A stretch of DNA of 64,000 nt from Thozetella sp. PMI_491 (GCA_021432635.1 MU270051.1:434001-498000); one strand, 5' to 3'. Counted from the stretch's first letter, positions 46,185 to 58,672 are shown. Translations and numbers: made by a program. The notes: a model not told the origin generated them from the sequence alone.

Positions 46185-48040
46185 ATGAGGACCTTGCCAG
46201 AGTCTCACCAAGACAGCAGGCCGAAAACGCCAGATGAACGCACAGTTCTGCTGGACGAGCCGCGTATCGAGACAGTCTATTATCCACGGCCATCAAAGCG
46301 ACGCCAGAGCTGTTCCTGTTGTTTCCTGTCGATTCTAATAACCGTCCTCTTGCTTCGACTCGCAAACTATCTCTGGCGAAATCCGGCCCCACAGTCCCAC
46401 GATGTCGAGCCGCGATCTGTCGCAGTAATCGGTAGGTGCTCGGCATGAGGGCCGCCGTCGTTTGTCGAGACGACCGGCTGATGCAGACTTCTAGGCGCTG
46501 GTCCGGCGGGACTTGCCTGTGCCTTGTCTCTCCAGAAGTTCTCCAAAGATTCCGGGCTGAACATCAGCGTCACCGTGTTCGAAGCAGCAGATGTACTAGG
46601 GGGGAGGCTCTCTCTCGGGACTACAGTATACCCATACAATGATGCTGCACAAGACCCGATCTCGGCCGAGGACATCGCCGGAAACATAATCCTACACGAG
46701 AATTCTAAGATGAGACAGGCCGCCGAACGCTTACTACAGCGAGCTATTACCTTCGAGGAACTCCCCGCCCACGATGTGGCATAGTACGCTTACTTTGCTT
46801 CTGTCATATCCCGCTCATGAATCACACGGGCGATGGGACGAGCTAACCGGATGTCCAGTTTCGATGGCGAAAAGCTCACAAGCTGGGAAACTCGGCCCGT
46901 CTCGGAGACATCTTGGAGGAGGTGGTTTAGCCAATCGTGGCAGTACGGCCCCTTTGTCGTGAAGTCGGGCCGGAATATCCTTCACGACGCCAAGAGTCAA
47001 ATTGCGAGGCTTTCCGAGGGCGACCTCCAGTCAGGTATCAAAGAAATGCTCAAGAAGACCCACAACATGGATGGTGTTACGAAGACGGCCCAGGTCACGC
47101 TGGACGCCTACAGCCTCAGCGCGAAATATCAGCACGAAGTGCTTGATCCGCAGATCCGTCGTATACTTGGAATAGCGCCCCACGGCATCAATGCTCTGCA
47201 GCTAGCATCTGCCCTGGCGGCGCAGGACACCAGAGGGTATACAACCGAGGATCCAGTGCTCAACACGCTTTGGGAGCTTGTCGCGTTGAATTCGTTGGAC
47301 ATTCGGCTCGGCCATAACGTCACTGCGGTGGCCCAGGACGAAGCTGGCCGTGGCCGGGACGGGAACTGGACCGTCCGATGCGTCTCAGAGGCGGGTCGCA
47401 GGTCCCAGGTGCTGCATTTCGACCAAGTGGTCCTCTCCGCCCCGGGCATAAGTGATTTGGTGAACAAGCCAAAGATCTGGACCAATGTAACAGCCGACGG
47501 CGTACCGCTCTATCGCCCCGTCTTTGTGACTTTCTTCGCAACCCGTCAGTTATTAGACCCATCAACCTTCGACGCTGCACAGGCACTTCCCAAGCAGATC
47601 CTCTTCGTCGATTCTCCCAATCTCGGGCAGTTCAAGCATGTAACTGAGATATCGTACCTTCGACCGATAATACGAACCAGATTCGGAGTTCCTAAAGGAG
47701 AAGCCCATCTCTATCGGGCCGTGATGACAGATGACAGCGCCGACGTCTTAGGCAGTCTTACCCAAAGCGAGGCTGTAGATTGGGCTCATACTTTCAAGGT
47801 AACCAAGCCCCAGCTTTGCTTTCATCCTGAAATGCCTTGCGAAGCTGCTGACTGGCGCTCCAGTTTGAACACGGATACGCCGTGCTGTACCCGCAGACCT
47901 CGTTCCGTTCCTTCGCCCTGGATGAGCACGGACTGTGGCAGACCTCGGCCATCGATTCCGTGGGAACGAGTTTTGACCTCAGCTGGATGGCTGGAGAGGC
48001 CGTTGCTAAACAGATAATTGATCAGATCTTGGCGGCCTAG
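46185..48040 (+). CDS. Prenylcysteine-oxidase-like flavoprotein with N-terminal membrane anchor
   Basis: Four exons (46185-46431, 46495-46783, 46859-47798, 47864-48040) give 550 aa. Prenylcysteine oxidases use FAD and oxygen to cleave the thioether of prenylated cysteine released from degraded proteins. An N-terminal cytosolic segment of about 45 residues precedes one membrane helix (FLSILITVLLLRLANYLW). The dinucleotide-binding motif GAGPAGLACAL (about 83-93) spans the first intron, followed by VFEAADVLGGR. LDAYSLSAKYQHEVLDPQIRR is cut here into two parts but is continuous and typical of the lyase domain. The C-terminal exon ends FDLSWMAGEAVAKQ, the usual terminal FAD-contact block. The second donor is set at GCATA/GTACGC to preserve phase. 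Other amine-oxidase-fold enzymes remain possible. Confidence 0.82.
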
Positions 48041-48291
48041 TAAGCGAGACAGAGAGACTGAGGTGCAATATCACATAATGCAACGAAACTGTGGGCTTCA
48101 CATCACTCTCGACGGTAAGGAAAGATAATCTATTATGTTAGCACAAGGATATCATAGAACCCGCTGTGTCCCGTTGCCACCGCCATCCCATAGCCTAGAA
48201 CTCCGTATTCCTTCCAATCTTGAACATAGATCCAGCAAAACTCGAGGCGCATTATTAAGGAGCGAGATTTACGACCGGTTCCGTGCATGTA

Positions 48292-49298
48292 TCATCTTAG
48301 TACATCATGTTGCGAATGGAGGTCCGCGTGCTTCTCTTGCGGAGGCGGGGTATAGACTGGGGTCGGTTGGGACAGGGGAGAATTTGACTCCATCTCGTGA
48401 TGGGTCGAGTCTCGATTTTGGTATTGGTAGTTTTGCGGCGGAGGCTGGAACTGGTGTTGCTGCTGGAAGGGCATCTGGTGCACGGGCATCGCCTGGAATC
48501 CGGGCGGCGGCGCCTGCTGGAGGTAGACGGGCTGCATGGCCATAGGCATCTGCCCCGGGACCATGCTCGGGTTGAAATGACCCGGGGGGGCATTCACGTA
48601 TATGATTTGGGTCTGCGGGCCCATGCTGTTGCGGATATTCGTCTCATAACAAGCGATGACGAAGGTCGTGAAGTGGAGAAGCCTGAAGAAGAGAGTGTGA
48701 GCAGTCGCCGGCGAAGGCAAACCAAGCCAAGACGCTTCCTACTTACGTCAATAAAGAGCCCAGCCCGAGAATAGCTTGGCCTTTCCCCGCGGCGCTCGAC
48801 AGCAAGTCCGAGTAGAGATAGGAGTACCGCGACGAGCTATAAATATAATCGAACAAGTCGTAAGTCGATTGAGCAATCCCTATTATACCGAGCAGGCTGA
48901 GCGTAGCCGTCAGGGCCAGCCATATTATCAGATCAAGGCCGACGTTGGCGCCGGGATGGATGCCGCGATGTCCGCCTCGAGCGAGGATGCATATGCCCTC
49001 GGCGAACGCCCAGCAGAATGCGAAGCCAGCCTACAGTCGCGAGCAAGGCTCATGGTCAGTCGAAGCTCCAATGAGGATGAGCATTGCTCATTGCGGACAA
49101 AGCATGAAGACGGGGCGGGCATACGACAGGGCCAATGATGATGATGGCGTAGACAGTGTATACGTCTCCTGTAGCCAGGTTTGCTGCGAGACCAACGACC
49201 GCCAATGCTATGACACACTGGAAGATTCGCAGTATGAGCTTGGACACCCACATGCCCTTGGGCGATGTGTATTTCGGCGGGAGCTGGACGGTCTCCAT
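48292..49298 (-). CDS. Four-TM membrane protein (MARVEL-like) with Pro/Gln-rich tail
   Basis: Three exons (49298-49125, 49030-48747, 48682-48292) give 282 aa. Four hydrophobic helices are seen: LILRIFQCVIALAVVGLAANL, AIIIIGPVAGFAFCWAFA (across the first intron), VGLDLIIWLALTATLSLLGI and LLTLLHFTTFVIACYE (across the second). This spacing with a conserved Trp/Gly in helix 3 resembles fungal MARVEL-type proteins of the plasma membrane, but I cannot assign a family firmly. The C-terminal 120 residues are Pro/Gln/Met-rich (QQQHQFQPPPQNYQYQ) and end in HSQHDVLR, a likely disordered cytosolic tail. The start at MET-VQLPPKYTSPKG is chosen because it puts a short cytosolic segment before helix 1; an in-frame ATG lies 15 codons upstream. 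Confidence 0.75.
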
Positions 49299-50603
49299 CG
49301 TCGGCAAGAGGGCCTCTAAGCTAGGGCTCCAGCAGTAGAGCACGAGTTGTCAGTAGCTGGGAGCGAGAAGAGACCGGCGCGAACCGATCGGAAGATGGAT
49401 CTCGGAGGAGATGGCCTCCAAATGAATACAGCCAAACCTGTGCTGTACTACGTAGCGACCAGGAGAAAGGAAATGAAGGGCGAAGCGCAGCAGGGCAGAA
49501 GAGCGCCGACCGCGCCCCCAGAATCTCTCTGCTCCGCCAAGCCAACGCCTCTTACTAGCTCCCGGCACCAGAAAGGCACCATCTTTTCAGCTACTCCCGG
49601 TTTCGAAACCGTTTTTCGTCCTTACCTGCGGCGAGACTTCCCCCCGGTCTTACATCGAGAAGCCCAAGACCTTGGCATATTTTCAGCCTCAGCGCCTATC
49701 GGCAGTCGTGTGGCGCGATAACAGCCGGGCATCCAATCTAGCGCAATGGCGGGGCAGCCTCCCGCCGTACTTTCACACTTTAGTGGCTGGAGGTTGAAAT
49801 ACAGGACTGCAGCGGGCCGAGGGCGGGAAATGGGAGTATTGGGATCGACCGGGGTTTTGGGCCCGCAAGGACGCTTTGGCCCGTCTCTTCCCAACGATGG
49901 TGCGGGCTGCACTCTCTGGCCGCTTCAAAATGTGCAGCTAATTAAAGTGGTTAGCACTACAGCTACAATACAGGGTTTGCTTGTTGAAGACCAAATTTTC
50001 TAGCTCTAAACAAAGAAGCAGGAAACCAAGAAAAAGGAAGGGAAGACCCGGGATGAAGTACAGTAAAAGGAACTCAAAATAAGTGAACTCCTAAGCACTG
50101 TATGTGAGACTGCCCATCGGCCTTCTATTTTCCTATAACTAAGCAACCGCAACGCCTACTGCGCTCACCGCGACATATAGTCGTCAATACGTATGCAACG
50201 GTACAACATGTATATGCTGAGCGAAGGTTGCTAAACCAAACTGTAACAGAGACTCCCCTTTGTTAATGATGCCCTATAGCTACTTTCCCAAGATAATTGC
50301 TTAACTACTAGAACCCTCTATTGTTCCGAGTTGTTTCGTTGTATTCGACGACACATACTTGATTCATAGCTGTATCAATTGTTCTCGCAGGCCTCTTTTT
50401 GCATACAGTGAAAGTACTACAACACTACCTAAGCATCGTAACGTAAATGAAACACAACAGTCCGTCCCCTTGACTATGGTTAAACATTTTCGCCGCAATC
50501 TGACTTGTTCTGAGCAACTATTTCTTCATCCGCTTCTCTCTGCCTCTCGAGACTTGAAAAGTTCCCCACGTCGTGAGCCCTACATCGACACTTGCTTGTG
50601 GAC
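49299..50603. other. Intergenic region, no gene seen
   Basis: Frames near 49347-49721 and 49622-49912 lack coding character. The stretch from about 50000 to 50600 is AT-richer and holds the 3' end of the DUF6594 gene at its right side. Confidence 0.55.
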
Positions 50604-51996
50604 CTACTGGCTCGGGATGAAAACAACCAGGACAGCCGAAAACCTTAAGAATGGTCAGTGGATCAGAATTAGAGCGTTGGGTCGAATGATACTCACGCAG
50701 CCGTAGCGGTGAAGATATTTATCCTTGACTTCCTGCAGTCCGTCAAGATAATGAGTCCAACTGCAAACAGCGCGGTGAAGCCGCCGATGTAAAGCAGCCT
50801 CTGCATCAACCCTTGAGCCGTGGCCAGGATTCCGATGGCGACCGTCGGGAGGACGCACGTAAATATCGTGGCGGCGGATGAGGCAACCCACTGTGTACCA
50901 GTTCCTGAGTAGGTGTAGGGGATTTTCTTGTATGATAGTCAGTTTATGGGCGAATTCGCTAGCTTGCAGTTCAACTTCACATGAGCTACTCACATCTGGC
51001 CTGGAGCTTGTGGATACACCTGCTCCGCCGTTCTTCTCTTCGTCTCCTAACTTCCGCCGGAGATATGACTTGAGGGCATCCCAGAAAGGGAGGCACTCGT
51101 GGGCCGCCCATCGAGTGAAGAAGTCGGATTTCTGGTACCGGGGCGGGTTGGTAAGATCCAGCTGGACCATCAGCTTCTCTCGCGGCCAAGGACAGAGGAG
51201 ATGGAGGAAGCGGAGTATAAGGCTTTTGCATGTCTCGTCAGGTGGGATCTTGGAGATCTTGCCCCAAGCCGACGAGCCATTTCCTCCAATGCAGTAGTCG
51301 CCCTGCGTGGGATCTCTTAACCATCTTCGAAAGATTTCAACGTTGAGAGGGTTCGGTTCGGGCAGTTGTGAAATCTGTTCGTATTGGAGAAGGGCCTCAT
51401 CTTCATTGTACAGCCAGTAAGTCAGTATGTTGCGTGAAAGAATCGAATAGGCCCGGCCTCTTTTCCTTACTGTATTCCTTCAGAAGCAACCGTATCTTGA
51501 AGACCAACTCGCTTTGCTGTTTCTTCCGGTCCTTTTCTCCCTCCGAGAGATTCTCTTCCGCTGAGGTGATCTCGTGGCTCTCAATCATGTCAACCGCGAA
51601 CCGGTTATACCGGAATCCGTCGTTTACATCACTCTCTTCTGCAGCCTGCAGATCTGCCTCCAGACCTGCCAGCTCGACCTGGTAGTACAAAAGGTTCTTC
51701 ACATTCAACTCTCGAAAGCGCGAGAAGGACTGAAACCCTGGCTGCTTCGCCATCAACTCTGCTACACGAGGCCATCCCAGAACCTTCTGGAGAGGTGGGC
51801 TCCTTGGATTAGGCTCGTGAACTTCATCCTGAGGAGATATGGACGATTGGATCAAGCGAACGCCAGATCCGCTTAACACCGTTGTTCTGGCACTGCTATA
51901 TTGTGATTTGGAACTAGGACTCTCCGGGTTAGACGATACGACTGTGTTGGATACTGATCGGGCGTCTTGGTCCGTCACTATATTCATGAAACTCAT
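50604..51996 (-). CDS. DUF6594-type fungal membrane protein
   Basis: Four exons (51996-51471, 51400-50994, 50890-50697, 50643-50604) give 388 aa. The conserved N-terminal block follows about 70 disordered residues: GWPRVAELMAKQPGFQSFSR, then ELNVKNLLYYQVELAGLEADL, the entry typical of the family. A helical central part includes LLLKEYNEALLQYEQ (across the first intron) and VEIFRRWLRDP. Three helices close the protein: AATIFTCVLPTVAIGILA, LYIGGFTALFAVGLIIL and FTATAAFSAVLVVFIP (across the last intron). The family is expanded in Sordariomycetes, and its function is unknown. The third exon begins at WVASSAAT: only that acceptor keeps phase with the donor after SSRPD. The last exon is 40 nt. Confidence 0.82.
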
Positions 51997-52730
51997 CCTG
52001 GTTTTTGCTGGACATGTATTGAGGCAGTAGGCTTCCTGAGGTGAATTTCTCGCTGGCTCTGTCGAGAAGATGATAAAGAAGTTTCAAGTTCGCATATTCA
52101 CCTAAATAGCTCACCTCATATACTACTCAAGTCCCAGCGCTGGCACACTTTCTCCAACTGCGGGTGCCAGTGCAAGTGTAGCCATAATCTTGCTCTTAAC
52201 CTGCCGATGCAGAACACGCAGTCATGCAGCATACCGTACATTCCTACTGGCCTTTTCATTAACGCAATATGCATCTAGATATCTTGCTGCAGTTCCTATT
52301 CGCAATCAGACATTATGGGTTGCCAATGAGCTCCCGGCAGTGAAAGCCTGCAGATACCTATACCCCCATTCCCCGAGCCTGTCCGAATCGTAGTTTAAGT
52401 TGCCATTTTTGAAGACATTGAATTACCGAACATCGTCGATATGAGTTTCAGGTGTCGTCTGGAAGACTGGTTCAGCACATTTTCTTTCCATACATCCAGC
52501 AATCAGCGCAAGAACAAGGGACGACGCGGTAGCCTAAGAGGCCAGCATACACTTGCCCCAGCTAGAACTATTGCACAATTCACTGATGGTGTGTTTCACT
52601 GCATGTTGTCCAGGCGGGGTATCAAAAGATTCCATACTGTCACCAATCAAAACTGACAAGGCTGGAACTAGTGTCTCGGGCCAGCAGACTGAGCCGCCAT
52701 ATTCCTCGAAGAACTGATTCTAGCACATTT

Positions 52731-52743
52731 GGGGGGGGGGGGG
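52731..52743 (+). repeat. Poly-G tract (13 G)
   Basis: A perfect homopolymer in non-coding DNA. Length is likely to vary between isolates or to be a sequencing uncertainty. Confidence 0.7.
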
Positions 52744-54301
52744 TCTCAAACCTCTGTCCAGAAGGTTTATCTTGGACTTATGGGGGATATTGCGGTAGAA
52801 TTTCCAACAGGCATGGCAGACGTTCGATCCTATCCGGCCGGGATGGTAGGGCCGACTCAAATTGCTAACAGTACATTTACAGCACTTCTTGGGTTACCTT
52901 GTACTGTGATGCTTGTGGAATTTCCATGACCCTTCGAAACTCGTATCGACTAGGCTGTGGCCTCACGGAGCCTGCCGCAAAGCTCCCATATTCTACAGAG
53001 CTTTGGTAAGGCAGAGACTCGATATGTGCCGCACTTGCAGGCGCCACACAGTCTCGCCGGACAAACTCGGATCATGGCCATCCTATAATAGCTCCATACT
53101 TTGTGCAGAATACGTGCTGAACTGCGAGTGCTGAGGAGTCTGAATCGCAGATGGTGTGGATCAGCTATTAGATAGCCTACCGAGTCCACACTCCCAGCCG
53201 CAAGTATCGCGAGGGATAAGCAGAGCAAACATGGGACTCGAGAAAGGACAAATCAGAGAGCTTCTCACGTGCGGCCAATGAAGGAGACCCGGCCCGCAGT
53301 TTCTTGTCCTCGGCCGCATTTATATTGAGTGATGGCTCAGCCTCACCTTGAACACGCTCTCCTGTCGTGGGCCTTTCTCCCTCAGCGATTAATTATGGCA
53401 CCAGACTCTGGTCTTAACCCCAAACTTACCTCCAAAGGTCTTGGTGTCTACGAATTTTCGTTCTATTTCCTTGAAACCTAGCTCAAGGAGCCTATTCGAT
53501 ATGTCATGTTTAAATGAGTGGGATGGCCGACTAGTCCATCCCTGGCACCGTGGTTGACGCCACGAGCTTGTTGTGGAAAGGATGTGCGCCTCATATTGTG
53601 TGCGTGTTCGGTAAGACCTACGGTCAAGCTCAAGTGACGATAATAAGCTGAAAGGTGAGGACCCAATCAAGACAGCTAAACGACGGCTGGCAAGAGTTAT
53701 AATGCCGTTTTCGGTGGTTTTAGCAAGCAGCCACCCGCCACGATGCACCCCTAAGGGCTCCTTCAAATACCTGCTTTGCCGTCGAAGCTTTCAAAGAGCC
53801 TTGCGCAGGCAACCCTAGCACCGAGCGAGCTAACGGTGCGAGGAAACTGGCCGAGCTAGCTGCCCACGTTCTGGTCGTTTCCACCCCGGCCCATCTGATG
53901 AGACGGCCCGTTCGAGGCAGACTGCTGTAGTGCTTCTTGCCCTCGTCTACTCTTGGCGCAATTTCGAAGAACGACGAGTGTGAAGAGACAGTGGAGGCCA
54001 GACGTCAACACCAGACACAAACACCAAACCAGGAAGAGCGGTGGCATAACCGAAGGATGTTTTATCTCAGCTTGCAAGGCCCCGCAGGCAAGGTTTAGAG
54101 GCAATTCCCGCAGGCTGCAGAGGAGGGTGCATAGCAAGCATCCAATACGTTTCGCAGCGAGACGTGTCATCGGCTACCTCCGGCGGGACTTTCCTGAGAT
54201 GGTGTGAACGATAAGGTGGTGTTGACTGGTCCTTTTGGCAAATCCTGGTACCCTTTCACATCCAGAGGCTCTGCGAAAAGAGGACGGCGTGCTCCAGAGG
54301 C

Positions 54302-54308
54302 TATAAAA
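54302..54308 (+). promoter_or_regulatory. TATA element of the small coiled-coil gene
   Basis: TATAAAA lies 122 bp before the predicted start codon. Role inferred from position. Confidence 0.45.
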
Positions 54309-54429
54309 CAGGACACGGGGAGAGGCCAAGGCTTCAAATCAAACCAGCTCTCCTCAGTCGCCTATTCAGAGCAACCTTTCTTCTTAAGCTTCAGCGGAAA
54401 CCTCCTCAAGTTTGAAGGGCAAATCCATC

Positions 54430-54941
54430 ATGAGTGACTCAACCAGCACGAGCAGCAAAAGCACCAGGAGGGGCACACAGCTGCTCTCCAGCACCCCGAG
54501 ACGTGAGTCCGAGTCAAGAGAGCCGCCATTCCCTCGAGATCTGAATCTAAATCCCATATCTCTACCTTAGGCAGATCGACTGCCGAGTTACGCGCCTGGA
54601 AATACGAGCTTGAAGAAGAGGCCCACAATCTCGAGAGAGCCTCTCGTCGCTTCCGCGGTGCTGCTGAAGGCAAGAAAAAGCTGGAGGAGGATCTTGAGGA
54701 AGTAAATCTTAACCTGAAGATTGCTTTCATCGACTTGAGATTTGAGGCAGAAGACCTCGGTCCGAATTCCAAGATCGCAGGGGCGAAAGAACTCGCCAAG
54801 GAGTTTGACAAGGACCACAAGATTGCTTGCTTGAGACTCGATCTGTTCCACCAAAAGAAAGCATCCGGGCCTACACCTACCGAGGAGCAGGCCAAAGCTA
54901 TTGAAGCGCTGAAGCGTCAGATCGATGAGCTGGATGTTTAG
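54430..54941 (+). CDS. Small coiled-coil protein of unknown function
   Basis: Two exons (54430-54502 and 54571-54941) give 147 aa; the 68-nt intron has a CTTAG acceptor and phase is kept. The first 25 residues are Ser/Thr/Lys-rich (MSDSTSTSSKSTRRGTQ). The rest is almost wholly helical with heptad-like spacing, for example LRAWKYELEEEAHNLERASR, EEDLEEVNLNLKIAF and AIEALKRQIDELDV. This suggests a dimerising coiled coil. No signal peptide or membrane helix is seen. I do not know a family. The TATA element and Kozak-like context (ATC ATG AGT) support expression. Confidence 0.7.
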
Positions 54942-56288
54942 CGGCGATCTTGAACTTATGAAGGTTCAGAGGACATCGTGCACGTCCCGACCTAGTCCCC
55001 CGACTCGGTCCTTCTTTTCTACACATTCGTTATTGTGTCGGTGGTTCTCGAACTGCTTTATCTACCCGCAACCTTTGTTCTCTAGGTAGCCAGTGATCTA
55101 TTTAAGACTTAGTCCATGTTCGCTCCATACTTGCAGCACGCAAAAATTTGTTCTAGGCAGTAAGATCTTTTATAAGGGTAAGACTATATTAAGCAGCCCC
55201 TTGAAAGTTATTATTTATAACTAGCTTTAAATGTAAAAGTAGCCGGCCTTTTGATATTATCGGTCATCCCAACCTGTCGACTAGAAACTGCAGCTCACTC
55301 TACGAAACGTTTTTCCCACGGTGGACCTTTCAGTCCCGCAGCATGGAATGCATCAGTCCCTGAGGGGTTTATCTCCATTACTACGCGCCCAGTTCGGTTT
55401 CGGCAGAGAGTCTCCTTTGGAAGAGAGGCTGTTATTACTTGTACTTGATGTCATTATTATAGCCAATAAGATGAGTAAAGCGAAATCTTTGATCCTGGTC
55501 GCCGGCGCTAACTCTAATGCGGAGGTCCAGGTAGGACACGACGTCCTCAGCGTGTTAACTGCATGTAACAACCCCTTGTTTGTTCGAGAACTCAACTTTA
55601 TTTGGGGCGACGTTTGCATTCCTTACTACCTCTTCCACTATCATAATTCACCTGTCCCAGATGGCTTGCTCTTTCCCGTGGGCAACGTGCGCCTCACAGG
55701 TGGTAACGGTATCATTCCCACCTAAATATACGGTCAGTTTAGACATATACCCTGCCTAGCACTGAGGTATCACGGATCCTAAGCCCGGAACTGGCCACAC
55801 TTTGTTTGATGCTGGGAACTACATGGCCTGCGATTGTGGGCATATTTGTTTGGTATTTGACTCTTAATTAATTCGGGATAAAGTTAGGTAGTCAATCTCG
55901 GCAGCGAGGCAGAGTAAGACTGAAACTCTATTTTAACATCAAATTAACGCTGAATATTTGTAATATCATATCCGAGGCACTTGTCGGTTATGCCGGCCGG
56001 CCGTACCACGACTAGCTTCCGGGCTGCGCTAGCTTGCATGCATTGAGTATAGAGACGCGCGAGGCCGCCGCGTACCTCCGATTGTCGGGGCTAGCGGCCG
56101 GGGCCGTGACCTGGACCGGGTAAGTTTGTGCCCAACCAGTATTTCACCCAACATCGTTTTTTGACGTTCTCAAAGTGACTCACATAGTAGCCATTAGCTT
56201 TTGGGGCCCTCATTACAGCCCTAACCTCTCATTTTCCCTTGGAACAGGGACGAGTCGATGTACCAACTTCACCTGTGCTGTTTAGAAC
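54942..56288. other. AT-rich intergenic region, no intact gene
   Basis: Base composition changes to AT-rich and TpA-rich at about 55130-55260 and 55850-55980. This differs clearly from the GC-rich surroundings. The frame at 55321-55725 has no motif. It may be remains of a mobile element mutated by RIP, but I cannot identify which. Confidence 0.5.
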
Positions 56289-58309
56289 ATGGCGAACACA
56301 AGGACGGGGCTGTACCCTTCGGACGATGAGCGCTTCACCGTCTTTCCCAGCCGACGGAGTGTGGTCCACAGCACGAAAGCCATTGTTAGCACGGTTTCCC
56401 CCCTGGCGAATGAGGCAGGCTTGAGGATCTTGCGAGAAGGCGGAAATGCCGCGGTATAGTCCCCATCTTCCCCGGCCGAGCCTCGCGTGGTCCGATCAAG
56501 GAACAAACTGACTTTGACGTAGGATGCTGCCATCGCCGCCACCGCGGTATTGAATCTGGTGGATCCTACAATGACAGGGATTGGAGGGGACGTGTTTGCT
56601 CTCATATTTGAAGCCAAGACGGGAAAGATAACTCCTGTCAATGGCTCAGGACGGTCCCCTGCGAACGCGACGCTGGATGATATCTGCAGGGATCTCGGAG
56701 TCACTGATCGGACCTATGGGACAATTCCTGCCACTTCCGCCCTTTCCGTCACAGTTCCGGGCTCGGCTGCCGCCTGGATCGATATCGTTGAGAAATTCGG
56801 CTCCGGGAAGCTGACTCTCGCTCAGATCCTCGCACCCGCGATCGAGTTGGCCGAAGGAGGCTTCCCCGTCAGCGAGATCTCGAGCTACCACGTAAGTGCC
56901 TCAAGCAGCCTCCCTTTGAGCACAATCCTTTCAACAAAGGCCCTGCTGAGAAGCCGAAGTGGGTAGCTACAGAAAAGGAGCTTCGAGAGAAGCCTAACGG
57001 AACCGACCTACTAAAGCCAGACCCGGCGGCGGAGAAGGGTTTCCGAGCCCCGCGAGCGGGAGACCTGCTAAAGAACCCGCTACTGGCTAAGACCTTTCGT
57101 CTCTTGGTAGACAAGGGCAAGCAAGGTTTCTATGAGGGCCCTGTTGCAGAATCCATTGTCGAAATAGTAAAGACGTTAGGCGGGTATCTTAGTCTAGATG
57201 ACCTTGCGCGGCACGGGAAGCGAGGAAGCGAGATCACGGAGCCGGTGTCCCATCGTTTGCCCGTGGATATCCTCTCTGGGCCACCTGGTGCCGCCGACAG
57301 ACCTGAGGTAGATTTGTGGGAGCACCCGCCGAACGGCCAGGGCATCGTGGCACAAATGGCACTAGGGATTTTGCAGCAACTGGAAGCGGACGGGAAAATA
57401 TCCAAATTTGCAGCCGAAGACCACAATTCGCCAAGGCAAGTTCCTCCTTGCACGTCTAAGGTGAGATTGTGCGATCGAAACTAACGGATGGCCGCTAGAT
57501 ATCTCCACGCTCTAATCGAAGCTCTCCGTATCGCCTTTGCCGACGGGAGCTGGTTCATCACCGATCCTGACGTTGCTATTAGTCCTAAACATCTCTTGTC
57601 GAAAGAGTATCTATCGATACGGGCAAGCATCTTCAATGCAGACCGGGCCGTGACGCTGATCGAGCCGGGTTCTCCGGTGCACAACACTAGCGACACTGTA
57701 TACCTGGCCGTCACAGACAATGACGGCAATGCCTGTTCCCTTGTCAGCAGCGTGGCCGACACGTTCGGCAGCCGGATTGTCCCAGCCGGGGTAGGCTTCG
57801 TCTTGCAGAACCGCGGCGCGGGCTTCCATCTTAACCCTAAGAACCCTAATGTATACGCTCCGGAGAAGCGGCCGTACAATACCATCATACCCGCGCTGGT
57901 GACCAACGCCAGCGACGGGAGCCTGCACACCGTGCTCGGCGTCATGGGCGGTGCCATGCAGCCTCAGGGCCACGTGCAGGTACTGCTCAACATGCTCACA
58001 TTTGGCATGAACCCTCAGGTGGCATTGGATGCGCCGAGGATCTGCATCGGTGTTAGTCTGCCAGGGAAGTCGACTGATCCCAGCCGGAAGGTGGACAACC
58101 GGGTCTATCTCGAAGAGGGCATCAGTGAGGAGGTTGCGCAAGCCCTCGAGGGGATGGGCCACGAGATAAAGTACGTTAAGGGCAATGGAAGAGTAATGTT
58201 CGGACGGGGGCAAGTGATCCGAGTCCACCACGATCCGGTGGACGGCCAGCGCGTGTACTCGGCTGGAAGTGACTTGCGAGGCGACGGCGCGGCCGTGGCA
58301 TTGATCTAG
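56289..58309 (+). CDS. Gamma-glutamyltranspeptidase-like hydrolase
   Basis: Four exons (56289-56453, 56523-56891, 56960-57435, 57499-58309) give 606 aa. The family are N-terminal nucleophile hydrolases that cleave gamma-glutamyl bonds such as glutathione, after self-processing at a Thr. Features in order: [31 protein letters not shown] (across the first intron), [23 protein letters not shown], and [31 protein letters not shown] is followed by the processing site [13 protein letters not shown], where Thr begins the small subunit. There is no signal peptide, so it is probably cytosolic, as in the lmbA-like fungal group. The third intron (57436-57498) has a GC donor in perfect context, CAAG/GCAAGT. 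The second intron's acceptor (before TGG at 56960) is less certain; a nearer one is possible. Confidence 0.88.
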
Positions 58310-58672
58310 CGAAGTTAATGCAGCCACATAAGAACCTCGTCCCGTGATGGCGACAGAGATGAAAATATGTAGCAAAGGTCGCGGCACTAAAATTGCATTG
58401 TCCTGATCCCATTTTGATCGGAGAATAGCACTTGGTATACTTCCACGCCATCCTATCCTGGCCGTCTGCCAGTTCGGTGTTAGATACGTGGGGCCGTGTG
58501 GGACCCACTTTTGTGTCCCGCTCCGAAGCGGGCCGCTGGTTCTCCGTTAGCTTTGCCCCTCCAAAAACCACGGCAACGGACCCTCGAACTTCGACGTGCC
58601 AAAAATAAACATTGACACCTCCCTCACCTTTGCACACCGAAGCGCCGCGCAACCGCCCCGGGGACTTTCGCA
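58310..58672. other. Intergenic region, no gene seen
   Basis: The spacer holds the 3' end of the transpeptidase gene and the MAD2 promoter; nothing else is recognisable. Confidence 0.6.

Larger units (their letters stand above)
51997..54429. other. 2.4-kb intergenic region, no gene seen
   Basis: The frames here are short and unrelated. A run of 13 G lies at 52731-52743. The rightmost 130 bases carry a TATA element (54302-54308) for the small coiled-coil gene. I see no transposon ends or RNA genes. Confidence 0.5.

Noticed and set aside
55321-55725. 134-codon frame in the AT-rich spacer
   Set aside because: It has no motif and lies in compositionally unusual DNA; it looks like chance.
57611-58387. 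258-codon minus-strand frame over the transpeptidase
   Set aside because: Antisense to conserved catalytic sequence; no motif of its own.
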